Positions 1-8,740 are shown, numbered from the stretch's first letter. The stretch is 64,000 nucleotides of DNA from JADGHE01 sp035716025 (GCA_035716025.1 DASTKH010000047.1:62001-126000); one strand, 5' to 3'. Made by a program: numbers and translations. Notes: generated by a model from the sequence alone, not told the origin.

Positions 1-805
1 CGACGATGGGAAACACGCCCCAGTTCGTGATCCAGTACCCGATCGCCGAACCCGTTAGCCAGCGGCCGGCGCGCCACAGTCGCCGCGCAAGCCAGGCGAC
101 CGTCGCCACGGGCGGAGCGTTGAGCCGTGCAAGGCCCTGGGCGTAGATCGCGACGATGGCCACGCCGTTGGCGAGGCCCCAGAGCAGCACCGCCGCCGGC
201 ACCGACAGCAGACCGAGCCCGTTGAGCGCGAAGGCGCCGGCAATCAGCGTGAAGGCATAACCCATGGACGCGACCGAGGCGGCGTCTTGCCGGTCGCGGA
301 TGTAACAGAGTCGGCGAAAGAAGATGTAGAGTCGCTGGAAAGGATTGACCAGCACGAGACAGGCAAGCGGCGCGACGAATTGCGGCGCCCAGAGCGCCAC
401 CGCGGGCAGCGCCGCGAGAATGAGCAGGCTCGTCGCGCCGCCGTAGAGAAGAACGACCCAGGTTCCGGCGACGTCGATGCGGGCACGGTTGCGCCGGCCG
501 AACCGGCTCACGGTCGCAGGCAGCGGATCCATGATCAGGGAGATCTGGAAACTTTCGATGAGCAGTGAGATCGTCCACACGACGACGTAGCGGCCGAAAC
601 CGTCGAGCGGCAGCCATGCCGCATAAAGGATGGTAAGCAGGAAGTTCGCAACGCTCGCGCAGCCCTGGTCGCCGATGGCATAGACGATGCGCCCGCGCCA
701 TCGGCGCGCCGCAACGAGGGCGAGCTTTAACGCCTCCGGGCGCGCAATAAGACGCTGCGCTCCGCGCAGCGCTCCTGTCGCCAAGCCTGCATCGTCGCTC
801 GTCAC
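1..805 (-). CDS. Polysaccharide flippase-like membrane protein (3' end outside window)
   Basis: The frame is open from a GTG at 805 to the window edge, about 268 residues, so the C-terminus is missing. The GTG overlaps the TGA of the upstream glycosyltransferase (GTGA), indicating translational coupling. After a basic N-terminus comes a segment reading YAIGDQGCASVANFLLTIL, typical of the first helix of MOP-superfamily oligosaccharide flippases (Wzx/O-antigen transporters), where an aromatic-GDQ-xxS-NF pattern is common. Further hydrophobic segments follow at regular spacing, consistent with an inner-membrane transporter. The likely job is to flip the lipid-linked repeat unit made by the neighbouring glycosyltransferase. 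The family call rests on the first helix and context; the substrate cannot be read from sequence. Confidence 0.7.
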   Translation of the reverse strand, partial: MTSDDAGLATGALRGAQRLIARPEALKLALVAARRWRGRIVYAIGDQGCASVANFLLTILYAAWLPLDGFGRYVVVWTISLLIESFQISLIMDPLPATVSRFGRRNRARIDVAGTWVVLLYGGATSLLILAALPAVALWAPQFVAPLACLVLVNPFQRLYIFFRRLCYIRDRQDAASVASMGYAFTLIAGAFALNGLGLLSVPAAVLLWGLANGVAIVAIYAQGLARLNAPPVATVAWLARRLWRAGRWLTGSAIGYWITNWGVFPIV

Positions 806-2670
806 TCCTGCGGCACTCCCGTCGCACGCGCCCCGGCGAGCCACTGCCGCATCACCCTGAAAAGGAAGATCGGCATGCCGACGAGATAGCGGCGCCACAG
901 CCGGCGCGGTTCCTGCAGCATCCTGTAAAGCCATTCCATATGCAGGGCGCGCACCCAGGAGGGCGCACGCGGTACGACGCCGGCGACGAAATCGAACAGC
1001 CCGCCGACGCCGAAGCCGAGCGTGCAGCCCGTGTCCGCTAGGTGTTCGGCGAGCCACAGTTCCTGCTCGAGATTGCCCATGGCGGCAAGCAGGAGATCGG
1101 CTCGCGAATTGCGGATGTCCGCCACCACGCGGCCGACCTCGCCGGGCCCGAAATAGCCATCGCGGCAGCCGACGATTGTGTGCTGCGGAAAGTCCGCGGC
1201 GAAGCGGGCGGCCGCCCGCTCCGCCACGCCGGCTTTCGCCCCCAGAAGAAAGATGCGCAAAGGGTGGCGCGTGTGCCGCAGATAGCGCGGCACGAAATCG
1301 GTCCCGTTCAGGTTCTCCGGAAAGCGTTTGCCGAACAGGAGCCAGCTCGCGATGTCGACGCCAATGCCGTCGTTGAAGAGGACGAGGTTTCGCCCAAGGG
1401 ACTGCGCGCGCTTCTCGCTGCGCAGGCGGTTGAGCGTGTGGGCGTTGGCGAAAGTGACGATCGTGCGCTCGCGCCGGCCGATGCGCTCGTCCAGGAAGGC
1501 CGCGGCCTCCTCAAACGTCGAGACCTCGATATTAACGTCGAGAATGGCGCGCGCCCGCGTGCCCAGCACCGAATGATAGAGCGCCTCGTACTTCTCTCCG
1601 ACCCGCTCCCACCCGTAGCCGGCGGCGGCTTCGATCGCCGCCTGCCGTAGGCGCCGATAATCGCGTGCGACCTCCTCCCATTTCTCGAGGAAGCGCGCGG
1701 CGGCGTCCTGCGGGCGGGAAAAGTCGAGCAGCAGACCCAAGCCGCTCGTTTCCACAAGGCGGCGGAACGGCGGAATGTCGCTCAGCACGGGATAAAGACC
1801 TGCCGACAGGCCCTCGACGGCCGCAAGTCCAAACCCCTCGTACTCCGATGCGCTGACGATCGCCGAGCACGCGCCCATGGCCTCGCGGATCGCCCCATCC
1901 GCCGGCGCGCTGAGCACGTCCACGGCCTCGGCCACCCCTTGCTCGGCCGCGAAGGCGGTGAGCTCTGCGGCACCCACGTCCCACGGCCGGCCGACGATCT
2001 TGAGCCGCCATTGCGGATCGCGGCCGCGCAGCGCGGCAACGAAGCGGATCGCCTGGTCGAGCCGCTTGTTGCTCGAAAAGCGCCCGACGGCGATCAACGT
2101 CTTGTGCGGCTCGCGTGAGCCGGCATCGGCGTATTTGCGGATATCGACGCCATTCTCGATCAGCCAGACGCCGCTCGTGCGGAGGGCGCGGAACAGGCGG
2201 TCATCGGCCGCGCTCACGGTTGCGACGCCGGCGTAGCGGCTCAGGGAAAAGCGCGTCACGGTCGAGAAATAAATCCGCTTGAGGGCCGCCGCATAAGGCG
2301 TGTGGAAGAAGGCGCCATGCGTCGAGACGACGAGGCGCCGCCGATGCAGCGGCGCGGTGACGGCGAGAAAATCGAAAAAGAAGTCGAGCCCGTGAACATG
2401 AACGATGTCGGCCTTGCCGATGTGCCGCAGGACCGAAGGCGCAATCGGGTAGCGGCGCGATCCGACGAAGGGAATGCGGACCACCTCGATGCCGCCCAGC
2501 ACCTCCCGCGGCGGCAGGCGGTCTGTCTTCCCGCGGTCGAACACGCGGTCGAGCGTGACGACGCGCACGGAATGCCCCTTCCGGAGCTGGATGGAAGCGA
2601 GGTCTCCGACAACGTTCTCGATCCCGCCGATCGCGGGATGGAACTGCCGGACGACGTGGACGATGCGCAT
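802..2670 (-). CDS. Fused GT4 glycosyltransferase and WecG/TagA/CpsF (GT26) glycosyltransferase
   Basis: A 622-residue protein joins two enzymes that are usually separate. Residues 1 to about 375 are a GT-B fold family 4 glycosyltransferase, with the N-terminal glycine-rich GGIENVV loop and the sugar-nucleotide motif SEYEGFGLAAVEGL near residue 280. Residues from about 380 to 605 match the WecG/TagA/CpsF family (GT26), with the FANAHTLN, NGTDFVPRYL and VGGLFDFVAG regions. GT26 enzymes add the second sugar (often ManNAc or ManNAcA) to a lipid-linked primer, and GT4 enzymes extend it. The gene overlaps the flippase-like gene downstream, so both probably serve the same repeat unit. Donor sugars are not determinable. 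The ATG at 2670 has only a weak ribosome-binding site. Confidence 0.88.
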   Translation of the reverse strand: MRIVHVVRQFHPAIGGIENVVGDLASIQLRKGHSVRVVTLDRVFDRGKTDRLPPREVLGGIEVVRIPFVGSRRYPIAPSVLRHIGKADIVHVHGLDFFFDFLAVTAPLHRRRLVVSTHGAFFHTPYAAALKRIYFSTVTRFSLSRYAGVATVSAADDRLFRALRTSGVWLIENGVDIRKYADAGSREPHKTLIAVGRFSSNKRLDQAIRFVAALRGRDPQWRLKIVGRPWDVGAAELTAFAAEQGVAEAVDVLSAPADGAIREAMGACSAIVSASEYEGFGLAAVEGLSAGLYPVLSDIPPFRRLVETSGLGLLLDFSRPQDAAARFLEKWEEVARDYRRLRQAAIEAAAGYGWERVGEKYEALYHSVLGTRARAILDVNIEVSTFEEAAAFLDERIGRRERTIVTFANAHTLNRLRSEKRAQSLGRNLVLFNDGIGVDIASWLLFGKRFPENLNGTDFVPRYLRHTRHPLRIFLLGAKAGVAERAAARFAADFPQHTIVGCRDGYFGPGEVGRVVADIRNSRADLLLAAMGNLEQELWLAEHLADTGCTLGFGVGGLFDFVAGVVPRAPSWVRALHMEWLYRMLQEPRRLWRRYLVGMPIFLFRVMRQWLAGARATGVPQE

Positions 2671-2758
2671 GAGGCGCTCTCAGAAGAAACGCTGAGCGTT
2701 TGCCAGCAAGCCAATCCGCAAACCGCGCGAGGGTTGCGGACAAGCGCGCATTTTTTGC

Positions 2759-2786
2759 GGCAGGCCCGCGGCGCGGCGGGCTTGCC
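2759..2786. repeat. Inverted repeat, 11-bp arms
   Basis: The arms 2759-2769 and 2776-2786 are complementary apart from one G-T wobble, with a 6-base loop. On the plus strand a run of six T lies about nine bases beyond the second arm, too far for a standard terminator, and no plus-strand gene ends here. It could be a leader structure or a protein-binding site. Confidence 0.45.
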
Positions 2787-3035
2787 CGCTTCACGTTTTT
2801 TCACCCGATGAAAGCTTTTCTGAACAACTCTTGCGCCACAACGTCACGGTGCCGTCACCGCGCGGTCGCGCTTCCGCCACGCTGCGGCATCACGCTGGTA
2901 ATTCGAGGTCATTGCCGGCGCACGCGCGAACGCACGGGCGGACGTTAGAGAGTTGCGCAGATCGGCGGCGCGCGATCGATGCATCGGTTTGCGCTGATGG
3001 CGTTGGCGTCATCGGCTTGTCGAACGCTCGCTTGC

Positions 3036-3051
3036 AACGGAAGCTTCCGTT
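3036..3051. promoter_or_regulatory. Perfect 16-bp palindrome upstream of GH5 gene, candidate operator
   Basis: The sequence AACGGAAGCTTCCGTT equals its own reverse complement over 16 bases. It ends six bases before the GTG at 3058 and 42 bases before the ATG at 3094. Such a position fits binding of a dimeric regulator over the promoter or leader of the endoglucanase/polymerase pair; if it is an operator it favours the ATG at 3094 as the real start. No regulator gene is adjacent. Confidence 0.4.
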
Positions 3052-3057
3052 TCGGGC

Positions 3058-4155
3058 GTGTTCGAGTTTTTTTTGCACCGAAGCGACGGCGGCATGCGGT
3101 GGAACGAGCAATTCTGCGCCGACAAGCGCCTTCTTGCCGCGGTCGCGCTCGCCCTCGCGGCCTATGCGGCGCTGAGTTCTTCGGTCACTTCCCAGAGCCG
3201 CTTGCGGCTCACCGGCGTCAACATCGCAGGCGCTGAGTTCGGCACCGCCCTGCCGGGCCGGCCGGGCACCGACTATTTCTATCCCTCACCGCAAACCATC
3301 GACCACTTCGCCGCGAAGGGAATGAACACCGTCCGCCTTCCCTTCCGTTGGGAGCGCATCCAGCCGGCGCTCGGCGCGCCGCTCGAAGAAGCGGAATTCG
3401 AGCGGCTCGATTCCGCCGTGCACAGGGGCCTGGCGCAAGGCATGACCGTGCTGCTCGACGTGCACAATTATGCGGCCTATCGCAAACAGCCGATCGGAAG
3501 CACCGCTGTGCCGGTGGACGCTCTCGCCGATCTCTGGGGGCGCCTTGCCGCCCGCTACAAGGACAAGCCCGGCGTCGTGTTCGGCCTGATGAACGAGCCC
3601 AAGGGCCTGCCGACCGAGACCTGGCTTGCGGCGGCGAATGCCGCGATCGCCGAAATCCGCCGCCGCGGCGCGCGGAATCTGGTGCTCGTGCCCGGAAACG
3701 GCTGGACCGGCGCGCATAGCTGGCTCGGCGGCGGCTACGGCACGGCCAACGCCGCGGTGATGACAAAAATATCCGATCCCGCCCATCACTTTGCCTACGA
3801 GGTGCATCAGTACCTCGATGCCGATTTTTCGGGAACCCATCCGCAATGCCAAAGCGAGACGATCGGCGCGGAAAAGCTCAAGGCCTTCACCGATTGGCTG
3901 CGCCAGCGTCGCCGCAAAGGCTTCCTCGGCGAATTCGGCGCCGGCGCAGGCCCGACCTGCCTCGCGGCGCTTGAGGCGATGCTCGCTTTCATCGACCGCA
4001 ACGCGGATGTCTGGCTCGGTTGGACGTACTGGGCCGCCGGCCCTTGGCCGAGAGACTATTTCACGAGCCTGCAGCCGATCGACGGGGAAGATCGCCCGCA
4101 GATGGCGATTCTCGAGAAGCACCTCGCACCTCGCACACGAGAGCGCCTCCCGTGA
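3058..4155 (+). CDS. Glycoside hydrolase family 5 endoglucanase, membrane-anchored or secreted
   Basis: The 365-residue protein (GTG start) has one N-terminal hydrophobic segment near residues 24-41 and then a GH5 (cellulase-like) catalytic domain. The proton donor is Glu180 in LMNEP and the nucleophile is Glu292 in GEFG, with the HQYLD histidine/tyrosine motif between them, so it should cleave beta-1,4-type glucans with retention. The signal segment places the active site outside the cytoplasmic membrane. An ATG at 3094, twelve codons in, is an equally plausible start. The stop overlaps the start of the polymerase-like gene by four bases. In polysaccharide loci such hydrolases often trim or release the nascent polymer, as in cellulose operons; that role is inferred from context. 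Confidence 0.85.
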   Translation: MFEFFLHRSDGGMRWNEQFCADKRLLAAVALALAAYAALSSSVTSQSRLRLTGVNIAGAEFGTALPGRPGTDYFYPSPQTIDHFAAKGMNTVRLPFRWERIQPALGAPLEEAEFERLDSAVHRGLAQGMTVLLDVHNYAAYRKQPIGSTAVPVDALADLWGRLAARYKDKPGVVFGLMNEPKGLPTETWLAAANAAIAEIRRRGARNLVLVPGNGWTGAHSWLGGGYGTANAAVMTKISDPAHHFAYEVHQYLDADFSGTHPQCQSETIGAEKLKAFTDWLRQRRRKGFLGEFGAGAGPTCLAALEAMLAFIDRNADVWLGWTYWAAGPWPRDYFTSLQPIDGEDRPQMAILEKHLAPRTRERLP

Positions 4156-5492
4156 GAACAGCGATGCGCTCGCAACCCGCATTCGCCGCGCCTCGCCCGC
4201 AACGCGCGGACTGGCTGCCGCCGTCGCTGGTGCTCGCGGCGATGGGGTTCAACCTCATACTCTGTTTCCTGAACGGGCGCTTTCTTCCGGTCAGCAATCT
4301 GCACGTCATGGCGGGCGAGGCGCTCATTCTCGCGACCGCCTTGCTGGCGGCCTACGGCACCATGCGGCAGGAGCATCTGCTTCTGCTGTCCGGCACCGTG
4401 GTGTTCGCGCTTGGCCTTGCGTCCTTGCGTGTGGCGCTCGGGACGGAACCGAGCCTCAACATCAAGATCGTTCGCGATCTGGCGATTCCCATCGTGTTCT
4501 TTCTCGTGGGCCTGCGGGTCGCCGACATCGGCCGCGCGGACCGGCTCGTCACGCTCGTCGCCGGTCTCGTGCTCGCGCTCGCACTGTTCGAATATTTCGC
4601 CGTTGACGTCTTTACCGACTATTTCAACGTCGCGCGCTATTACGTTGCGCGCGGCACCATGGACGCCCAGGAAGCGTTGAAGGCCGGCGATCTGTTCATC
4701 AGCGGCGTGCGGCCCGCAGGCGCGCAGGGCGGCCGCAACCTGCTGCCGTTCCTCGGCGATCACCGGGTCTCGTCGGTGTTTCTCGAACCCGTGTCGATGG
4801 GCAATTTCGGGCTCATCGTGTTCACCTGGGGCCTCGTGCGCTCGAAATTCGAAGGCAAGCTCTTTCTCGGCGTCATGGGCGCGGGGCTTGCCTGCGTCGT
4901 CTTGTCCGACAGCCGGTTCGGCGCGTATTTCTGCCTCATGAGTCTCGTGGTGGTGCTGCTGCCGGCCGCCCTCGCGCGGCTTGCGGTCGCACTTGCGCCG
5001 CTCGCCGCGATCGGCGTCCTGCTCGCCGTCCCTTATGTGGTGACGGGAAGCTACGATCCGCAGCACCGTTACGTCGACAACGGGTTCGTCGGTCGGCTGG
5101 TGCTCTCGGGCCAGATTCTGGCCGAGTTTGACTGGCGCAATTGGTTGGGGCTTGCGCCGCTGCCGCTCAGCACCTTCGATTCGGGCTATGCCTATGTGCT
5201 GGAAGGTATCGGCGCCGTCGGCGTGGCGGCTGGGTGGCTCGTGTTCCAGTCGTTGCGCGGGGCCAGCACGCAGTTCGATACCTTTCGCAACGTCGCGGCG
5301 ATGTATTACGCGGTGCTTCTTTCCGTCAGCAATTCCCCGTTCACGATCAAGACGGCTTCGCTGCTGTGGTTCCTGCTCGGCGTCCTCTCCCGCGATCCAG
5401 GCCGGCCGAAGGTGCCGGCCCCCGCCCCCGCGCCCACGCCGATGCTTCGCACGGCAAAGCTGCGTGCCGCGCGCAGGCTCGCGCTCCGCTGA
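4152..5492 (+). CDS. Wzy-like polysaccharide polymerase, integral membrane protein
   Basis: A 446-residue, strongly hydrophobic protein with about ten predicted membrane segments. It resembles O-antigen polymerase/ligase-type proteins: the long external loop around residues 150-215 contains an RVSSVFLEPVSMGNFG stretch and a later DSRFGAY segment, patterns seen in exopolysaccharide polymerases of rhizobia. The GTG at 4152 overlaps the stop of the GH5 gene; an ATG at 4164 is an alternative start. Wzy polymerases join lipid-linked repeat units on the periplasmic side, which fits the flippase and glycosyltransferase across the divergent promoter. Sequence conservation in this family is low, so the call rests on topology, loop motifs and neighbours. 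Confidence 0.7.
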   Translation: MRTAMRSQPAFAAPRPQRADWLPPSLVLAAMGFNLILCFLNGRFLPVSNLHVMAGEALILATALLAAYGTMRQEHLLLLSGTVVFALGLASLRVALGTEPSLNIKIVRDLAIPIVFFLVGLRVADIGRADRLVTLVAGLVLALALFEYFAVDVFTDYFNVARYYVARGTMDAQEALKAGDLFISGVRPAGAQGGRNLLPFLGDHRVSSVFLEPVSMGNFGLIVFTWGLVRSKFEGKLFLGVMGAGLACVVLSDSRFGAYFCLMSLVVVLLPAALARLAVALAPLAAIGVLLAVPYVVTGSYDPQHRYVDNGFVGRLVLSGQILAEFDWRNWLGLAPLPLSTFDSGYAYVLEGIGAVGVAAGWLVFQSLRGASTQFDTFRNVAAMYYAVLLSVSNSPFTIKTASLLWFLLGVLSRDPGRPKVPAPAPAPTPMLRTAKLRAARRLALR

Positions 5493-5570
5493 CGGCCGGG
5501 CACCGCCGAGCCGGTCAAATCGCGGTGCGAATCGCCCCATTGCCGCGCGGACGTGCTTTACTGGCGGACA

Positions 5571-6293
5571 ATGTCGAGCATCGCCAGTTCCGGAGGGTCT
5601 CGGCGCGGCGGCCTGCGGATCGCGCTGCGGCGGCTTGCGCTTCTTGTGCTCGCGCTCCTCGCGCTCCCTTATCTCGTCACGCCCCTCTACCTCTTTGGGC
5701 GGCCGGTTTCGACCGTGATGCTGTGGCGCTGGATGACCGGGGCACGGGTCGAGCGCATCTATGTGCCGCTCGAGGCCGTGGCCCGCCCGCTGCCGCTCTC
5801 CGTCATCGTCGCCGAGGACGGCCGGTTCTGCAGCCATTGGGGCATCGACTGGGCCGGGCTGCAGGAGGCAATCGAGGAGGCCGATGATCTCAGCGAGGCA
5901 CGGGGCGGCTCAACCCTCGTGCAGCAGCTCGCCAAGAACCTCTTTCTGTGGCCGGGCCGCAGCTATTTGCGCAAGGCGCTCGAATTTCCGCTTGCGATCT
6001 GGATCGACCTCGTGCTGCCCAAACGGCGCATCATGGAGATTTACCTCAACGTCGCGGAATGGGGACCGAACGGGGAGTTCGGGGTGGAGGCCGGCGCCCG
6101 CCACGCGTTCGGCAAGTCCGCCAGAACGCTCGGCTGGCGCGAATCCGCTCTGCTCGCCGCCACGCTGCCGAACCCCGAGCGGCGGCGCGCGGGGCGGCCG
6201 GGCCCCGGCCTGCGGCGGCTTGCCGGCATTTACGAGGCGCGCGCCCGCCGGGGCGGGGGCCTCGACGACTGCCTCTACAGGGCAAAGCCCTAG
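5571..6293 (+). CDS. mtgA: Monofunctional biosynthetic peptidoglycan transglycosylase
   Basis: MtgA polymerises lipid II into glycan strands in the periplasm without a transpeptidase domain. The 240-residue protein has one N-terminal membrane anchor (about residues 20-40) and a GT51 domain. The catalytic glutamate is Glu82 in the AEDGRFCSHWG motif, followed by the conserved GGSTLVQQLAKNLFL and LEFPLAIWIDLVLPKRRIME regions and EIYLNVAEWG. Length and motif order match the family. The ATG at 5571 is preferred over a GTG at 5553 because it leaves a normal short cytoplasmic tail. The gene is followed by rpmF, a common neighbour in rhizobial genomes. Confidence 0.95.
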   Translation: MSSIASSGGSRRGGLRIALRRLALLVLALLALPYLVTPLYLFGRPVSTVMLWRWMTGARVERIYVPLEAVARPLPLSVIVAEDGRFCSHWGIDWAGLQEAIEEADDLSEARGGSTLVQQLAKNLFLWPGRSYLRKALEFPLAIWIDLVLPKRRIMEIYLNVAEWGPNGEFGVEAGARHAFGKSARTLGWRESALLAATLPNPERRRAGRPGPGLRRLAGIYEARARRGGGLDDCLYRAKP

Positions 6294-6377
6294 CCTCGCG
6301 GCGGCCCTTCCATTATAAGCCCCGCACGAAGACGCGGGGAGCCGCCTCGGCGGCGCCCGTCATGGAGCAATCGAGCA

Positions 6378-6563
6378 ATGGCAGTTCCGAAGCGAAAAAC
6401 CTCGCCGTCGCGCCGCGGCATGCGCCGCTCGGCCGACGCGCTGAAGCGCCCCGCCTATGTCGAGGACAAGGACTCCGGCGAGTTGCGGCGGCCCCACCAC
6501 GTCGACCTCAAGACCGGCATGTACAAGGGCCGCCAGATCCTCAAGGTGAAGACGGAAGCCTGA
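6378..6563 (+). CDS. rpmF: 50S ribosomal protein L32
   Basis: A 61-residue basic protein beginning MAVPKRKTSPSRRGMRRS, the signature N-terminus of bacterial L32, with the alphaproteobacterial C-terminus (GMYKGRQILKVK). It lacks the zinc-binding cysteines present in some L32 proteins, as is usual in this class. It belongs to the large ribosomal subunit near the peptidyl-transferase rim. It is followed directly by a strong hairpin terminator at 6590-6620. Confidence 0.97.
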   Translation: MAVPKRKTSPSRRGMRRSADALKRPAYVEDKDSGELRRPHHVDLKTGMYKGRQILKVKTEA

Positions 6564-6589
6564 GCGCGCCGTGCGGCCGAACGCGGGAC

Positions 6590-6620
6590 GGGGCCGGTCA
6601 TCGCGCCGGCCCTTCGTTTT
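6590..6620 (+). terminator. Rho-independent terminator of rpmF
   Basis: Arms GGGCCGG (6591-6597) and CCGGCCC (6606-6612) form a perfect 7-bp GC stem with an 8-base loop, followed by TTCGTTTT (6613-6620). It starts 27 bases after the rpmF stop. Confidence 0.75.
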
Positions 6621-6680
6621 GCCGGCCGAGAGCGGCAGGGTTATGCTTTACCGGCAGCCCGGATCGCCCGGAGGTTCATC

Positions 6681-7085
6681 GTGTTCCTGATCGGTTTCCC
6701 GCTCCTGATCATTCCCCTCGCGATCTACAACATCGTGGCCTTTCTGATGCCGGTCGAGTGGACGAGTCCGCTCTTCTCCATTTCCATGATGTCGGGCGGG
6801 CAATGGACCGTTACGTTCAGCGATCTGCTGCTCGCTTTGGGGCTTCTGTTTCTGTTCCTCGAAATCTTCAAGGCCACCCGCCACGGCACGCGGGCGATTG
6901 TCGATCATCTGCTGTCGACGCTCGTGTTCATTGCCGCCCTGATTGAGTTTCTGCTCGTCGATCGGGCCGCAAGCTCGACCTTCGCGCTCTTGATGGCCAT
7001 GTGCCTCGTGGACATGGCCGCCGGCTTCTCGGTCTCGATCCGTACCGCGCAGCGCGACTACACGATCGCGCGCGAGGAGGTCTGA
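6681..7085 (+). CDS. Conserved small integral membrane protein, function unknown
   Basis: A 134-residue protein with a GTG start and four clear hydrophobic segments (about residues 3-24, 45-62, 77-95 and 100-120), with short polar loops and a charged C-terminus. I recognise the layout as a conserved alphaproteobacterial membrane protein of unknown function that often lies beside rpmF and mtgA. No catalytic motif is visible. It has its own transcription start, since a terminator lies upstream. Confidence 0.75.
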   Translation: MFLIGFPLLIIPLAIYNIVAFLMPVEWTSPLFSISMMSGGQWTVTFSDLLLALGLLFLFLEIFKATRHGTRAIVDHLLSTLVFIAALIEFLLVDRAASSTFALLMAMCLVDMAAGFSVSIRTAQRDYTIAREEV

Positions 7086-7156
7086 ATCGCAACCGACGTT
7101 CCTCGCCCAACCTCGCCACCTTCCGCTTTTGTTGTTCCTGACAAATACGAGTCCCC

Positions 7157-8737
7157 ATGAGCCGCGATTTCCATCTTCCCGGCCGTTCGACCGTGATCGC
7201 CGGCGAGGCGATGGCGGCCACCTCGCATCCGCTGGCGACGCTTGCGGCGGTCGAGGCGCTGCGCGCCGGGGGTAACGCCGTCGACGCCGCGGTGACGGCG
7301 GTCGCAACCCTCTGCGTCGTCGAGCCGGCGATGACCGGCATCGGAGGGGACTGTTTCTGCCTCGTGAGCGAGCCCGGCAAGCCGGTCTGGGGCTACAACG
7401 GCTCGGGCCGCGCCGCGGCCCGCGCCTCGACCGAGGCGCTGCTTGCGCAGGGGCTTAAGGCGATCGGCACTTCCATTCATGCCGTCACGGTGCCGGGCGC
7501 GGTCGAGGCCTGGGAAGCGATCCTCAAGGCCCGCGGGCGCTTCTCGCTCGCGCGGGCGCTCGAGCCGGCCATCCACTATGCGGAAAATGGCTTCCCGGTC
7601 GCGGCGCGCGTTGCTGCCGACTGGCTGAAGCAGCAGGCAAAGCTTGCGGCTGACCCGGGCGCGAGCCGGCACTATCTCTTCGGCAAACGCCCGCCGGCGG
7701 AAGGGGACGTCGTGCGGTTTCCCGCCCTCGCCGCCACGCTGAGAGCCATCGCCAAGGGCGGGGCGCGGGCCTTTTACGAAGGCGAAATCGCCGCCGACAT
7801 GGCGGCGACTCTGCAGGCGCGCGGCTCCCTCCTTACGCTAGAGGATTTTGCGAGCCACCGCGGCAACCCGGAAACGCCGATCGCCACGAACTATCGCGGG
7901 CTCGAGCTTGTCGAAATTCCGCCGAACGGCCAAGGTCTTACGGCGCTGGTGATGCTCAACATCCTGGAGCCGTTCGACCTTGCCGCGCTGGAGCCGCTCG
8001 GCGCCGACCGCTTTCACCTGATGCTCGAAGCGGCGCGCATGGCCTTCGCGGTGCGCGACACCCACATCGCCGATCCCGCGCATATGCGTGTTCCGGTCGG
8101 GGCGCTCAACGATAAGGCCTTCGCCAAGACGCTCGCCGCCAAGATCGACCCGCGCCGCCGTGTCGCGCTGCCCGACGCGCCGACCCCCGGTACCGACACG
8201 GTCTATCTCACGGTCGTGGACCGCGACCGGATGGCCGTGTCGCTCATCAATTCGCTCTTTTCCGGCTTCGGCATCGGCATCTGCACCGAAAAGACCGGCG
8301 TCATGTTCAACAACCGCGGGGCCTGCTTCGTGCTGCAACCCGGCCACCCGAACGCGTTCGGCCCGGCCAAGCGGCCGATGCACACGATCATCCCGGCGCT
8401 CGCCATGAAGAACGGGCACTGCGAGATGAGCTTCGGCGTCATGGGCGCCCATTTCCAGCCCATGGGGCACGTCCAGATGGTGCTGAACCTGTTCGACTAC
8501 GGCATGGACGTGCAACAGGCGATCGATGCGCCGCGCGCCTTCTTCGAGGGAGAGACGACGCTTGTCGAACGCGGCATGCCGGCCGAAACGATTGCCGGCC
8601 TGCGCGCGCGTGGCCACACGGTCGAGGCGGTACCGGAACCCTGGGGCGGCGCGCAGGCGATCCGCATCGACTGGGCACGGGGGGTGCTGCTTGGGGGCTC
8701 GGAACCGCGCAAGGACGGCTGTGCGCTCGGTTACTGA
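7157..8737 (+). CDS. ggt: Gamma-glutamyltranspeptidase family protein
   Basis: A 526-residue Ntn-hydrolase of the gamma-glutamyltranspeptidase family, which hydrolyses or transfers the gamma-glutamyl group of glutathione and related compounds. The N-terminal AMAATSHPLATLAAVEALRAGGNAVDAA region is diagnostic. Autocleavage would occur before Thr348 in the GTDTVYLTVVD stretch, by alignment with Thr391 of the E. coli enzyme, giving subunits of about 37 and 19 kDa. The GPAKRPMHTIIPAL segment downstream matches the oxyanion-hole region. No obvious signal peptide is present, unlike E. coli Ggt, so this may be one of the cytoplasmic Ggt-like hydrolases common in soil Alphaproteobacteria. It sits alone, facing a small gene at 8741-9055. 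Confidence 0.9.
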   Translation: MSRDFHLPGRSTVIAGEAMAATSHPLATLAAVEALRAGGNAVDAAVTAVATLCVVEPAMTGIGGDCFCLVSEPGKPVWGYNGSGRAAARASTEALLAQGLKAIGTSIHAVTVPGAVEAWEAILKARGRFSLARALEPAIHYAENGFPVAARVAADWLKQQAKLAADPGASRHYLFGKRPPAEGDVVRFPALAATLRAIAKGGARAFYEGEIAADMAATLQARGSLLTLEDFASHRGNPETPIATNYRGLELVEIPPNGQGLTALVMLNILEPFDLAALEPLGADRFHLMLEAARMAFAVRDTHIADPAHMRVPVGALNDKAFAKTLAAKIDPRRRVALPDAPTPGTDTVYLTVVDRDRMAVSLINSLFSGFGIGICTEKTGVMFNNRGACFVLQPGHPNAFGPAKRPMHTIIPALAMKNGHCEMSFGVMGAHFQPMGHVQMVLNLFDYGMDVQQAIDAPRAFFEGETTLVERGMPAETIAGLRARGHTVEAVPEPWGGAQAIRIDWARGVLLGGSEPRKDGCALGY

Positions 8738-8740
8738 TGC

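Larger units (their letters stand above)
2671..3057. other. Divergent intergenic region of the polysaccharide locus
   Basis: These 387 bases separate the minus-strand glycosyltransferase/flippase pair from the plus-strand GH5/polymerase pair and should hold both promoters. No credible gene was seen in either strand. Two symmetric elements stand out and are listed separately: an inverted repeat at 2759-2786 and a perfect 16-bp palindrome at 3036-3051. A short AT-richer stretch lies around 2795-2830. Confidence 0.6.

Noticed and set aside
2759..2786. Hairpin as a terminator
   Set aside because: No gene ends before it on either strand and the T-run is nine bases from the stem.
4056..5837. 593-residue minus-strand frame opposite the polymerase
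   Set aside because: Its composition is strongly arginine-, glutamate- and histidine-rich with no domain, while the plus strand encodes hydrophobic helices and recognisable motifs.
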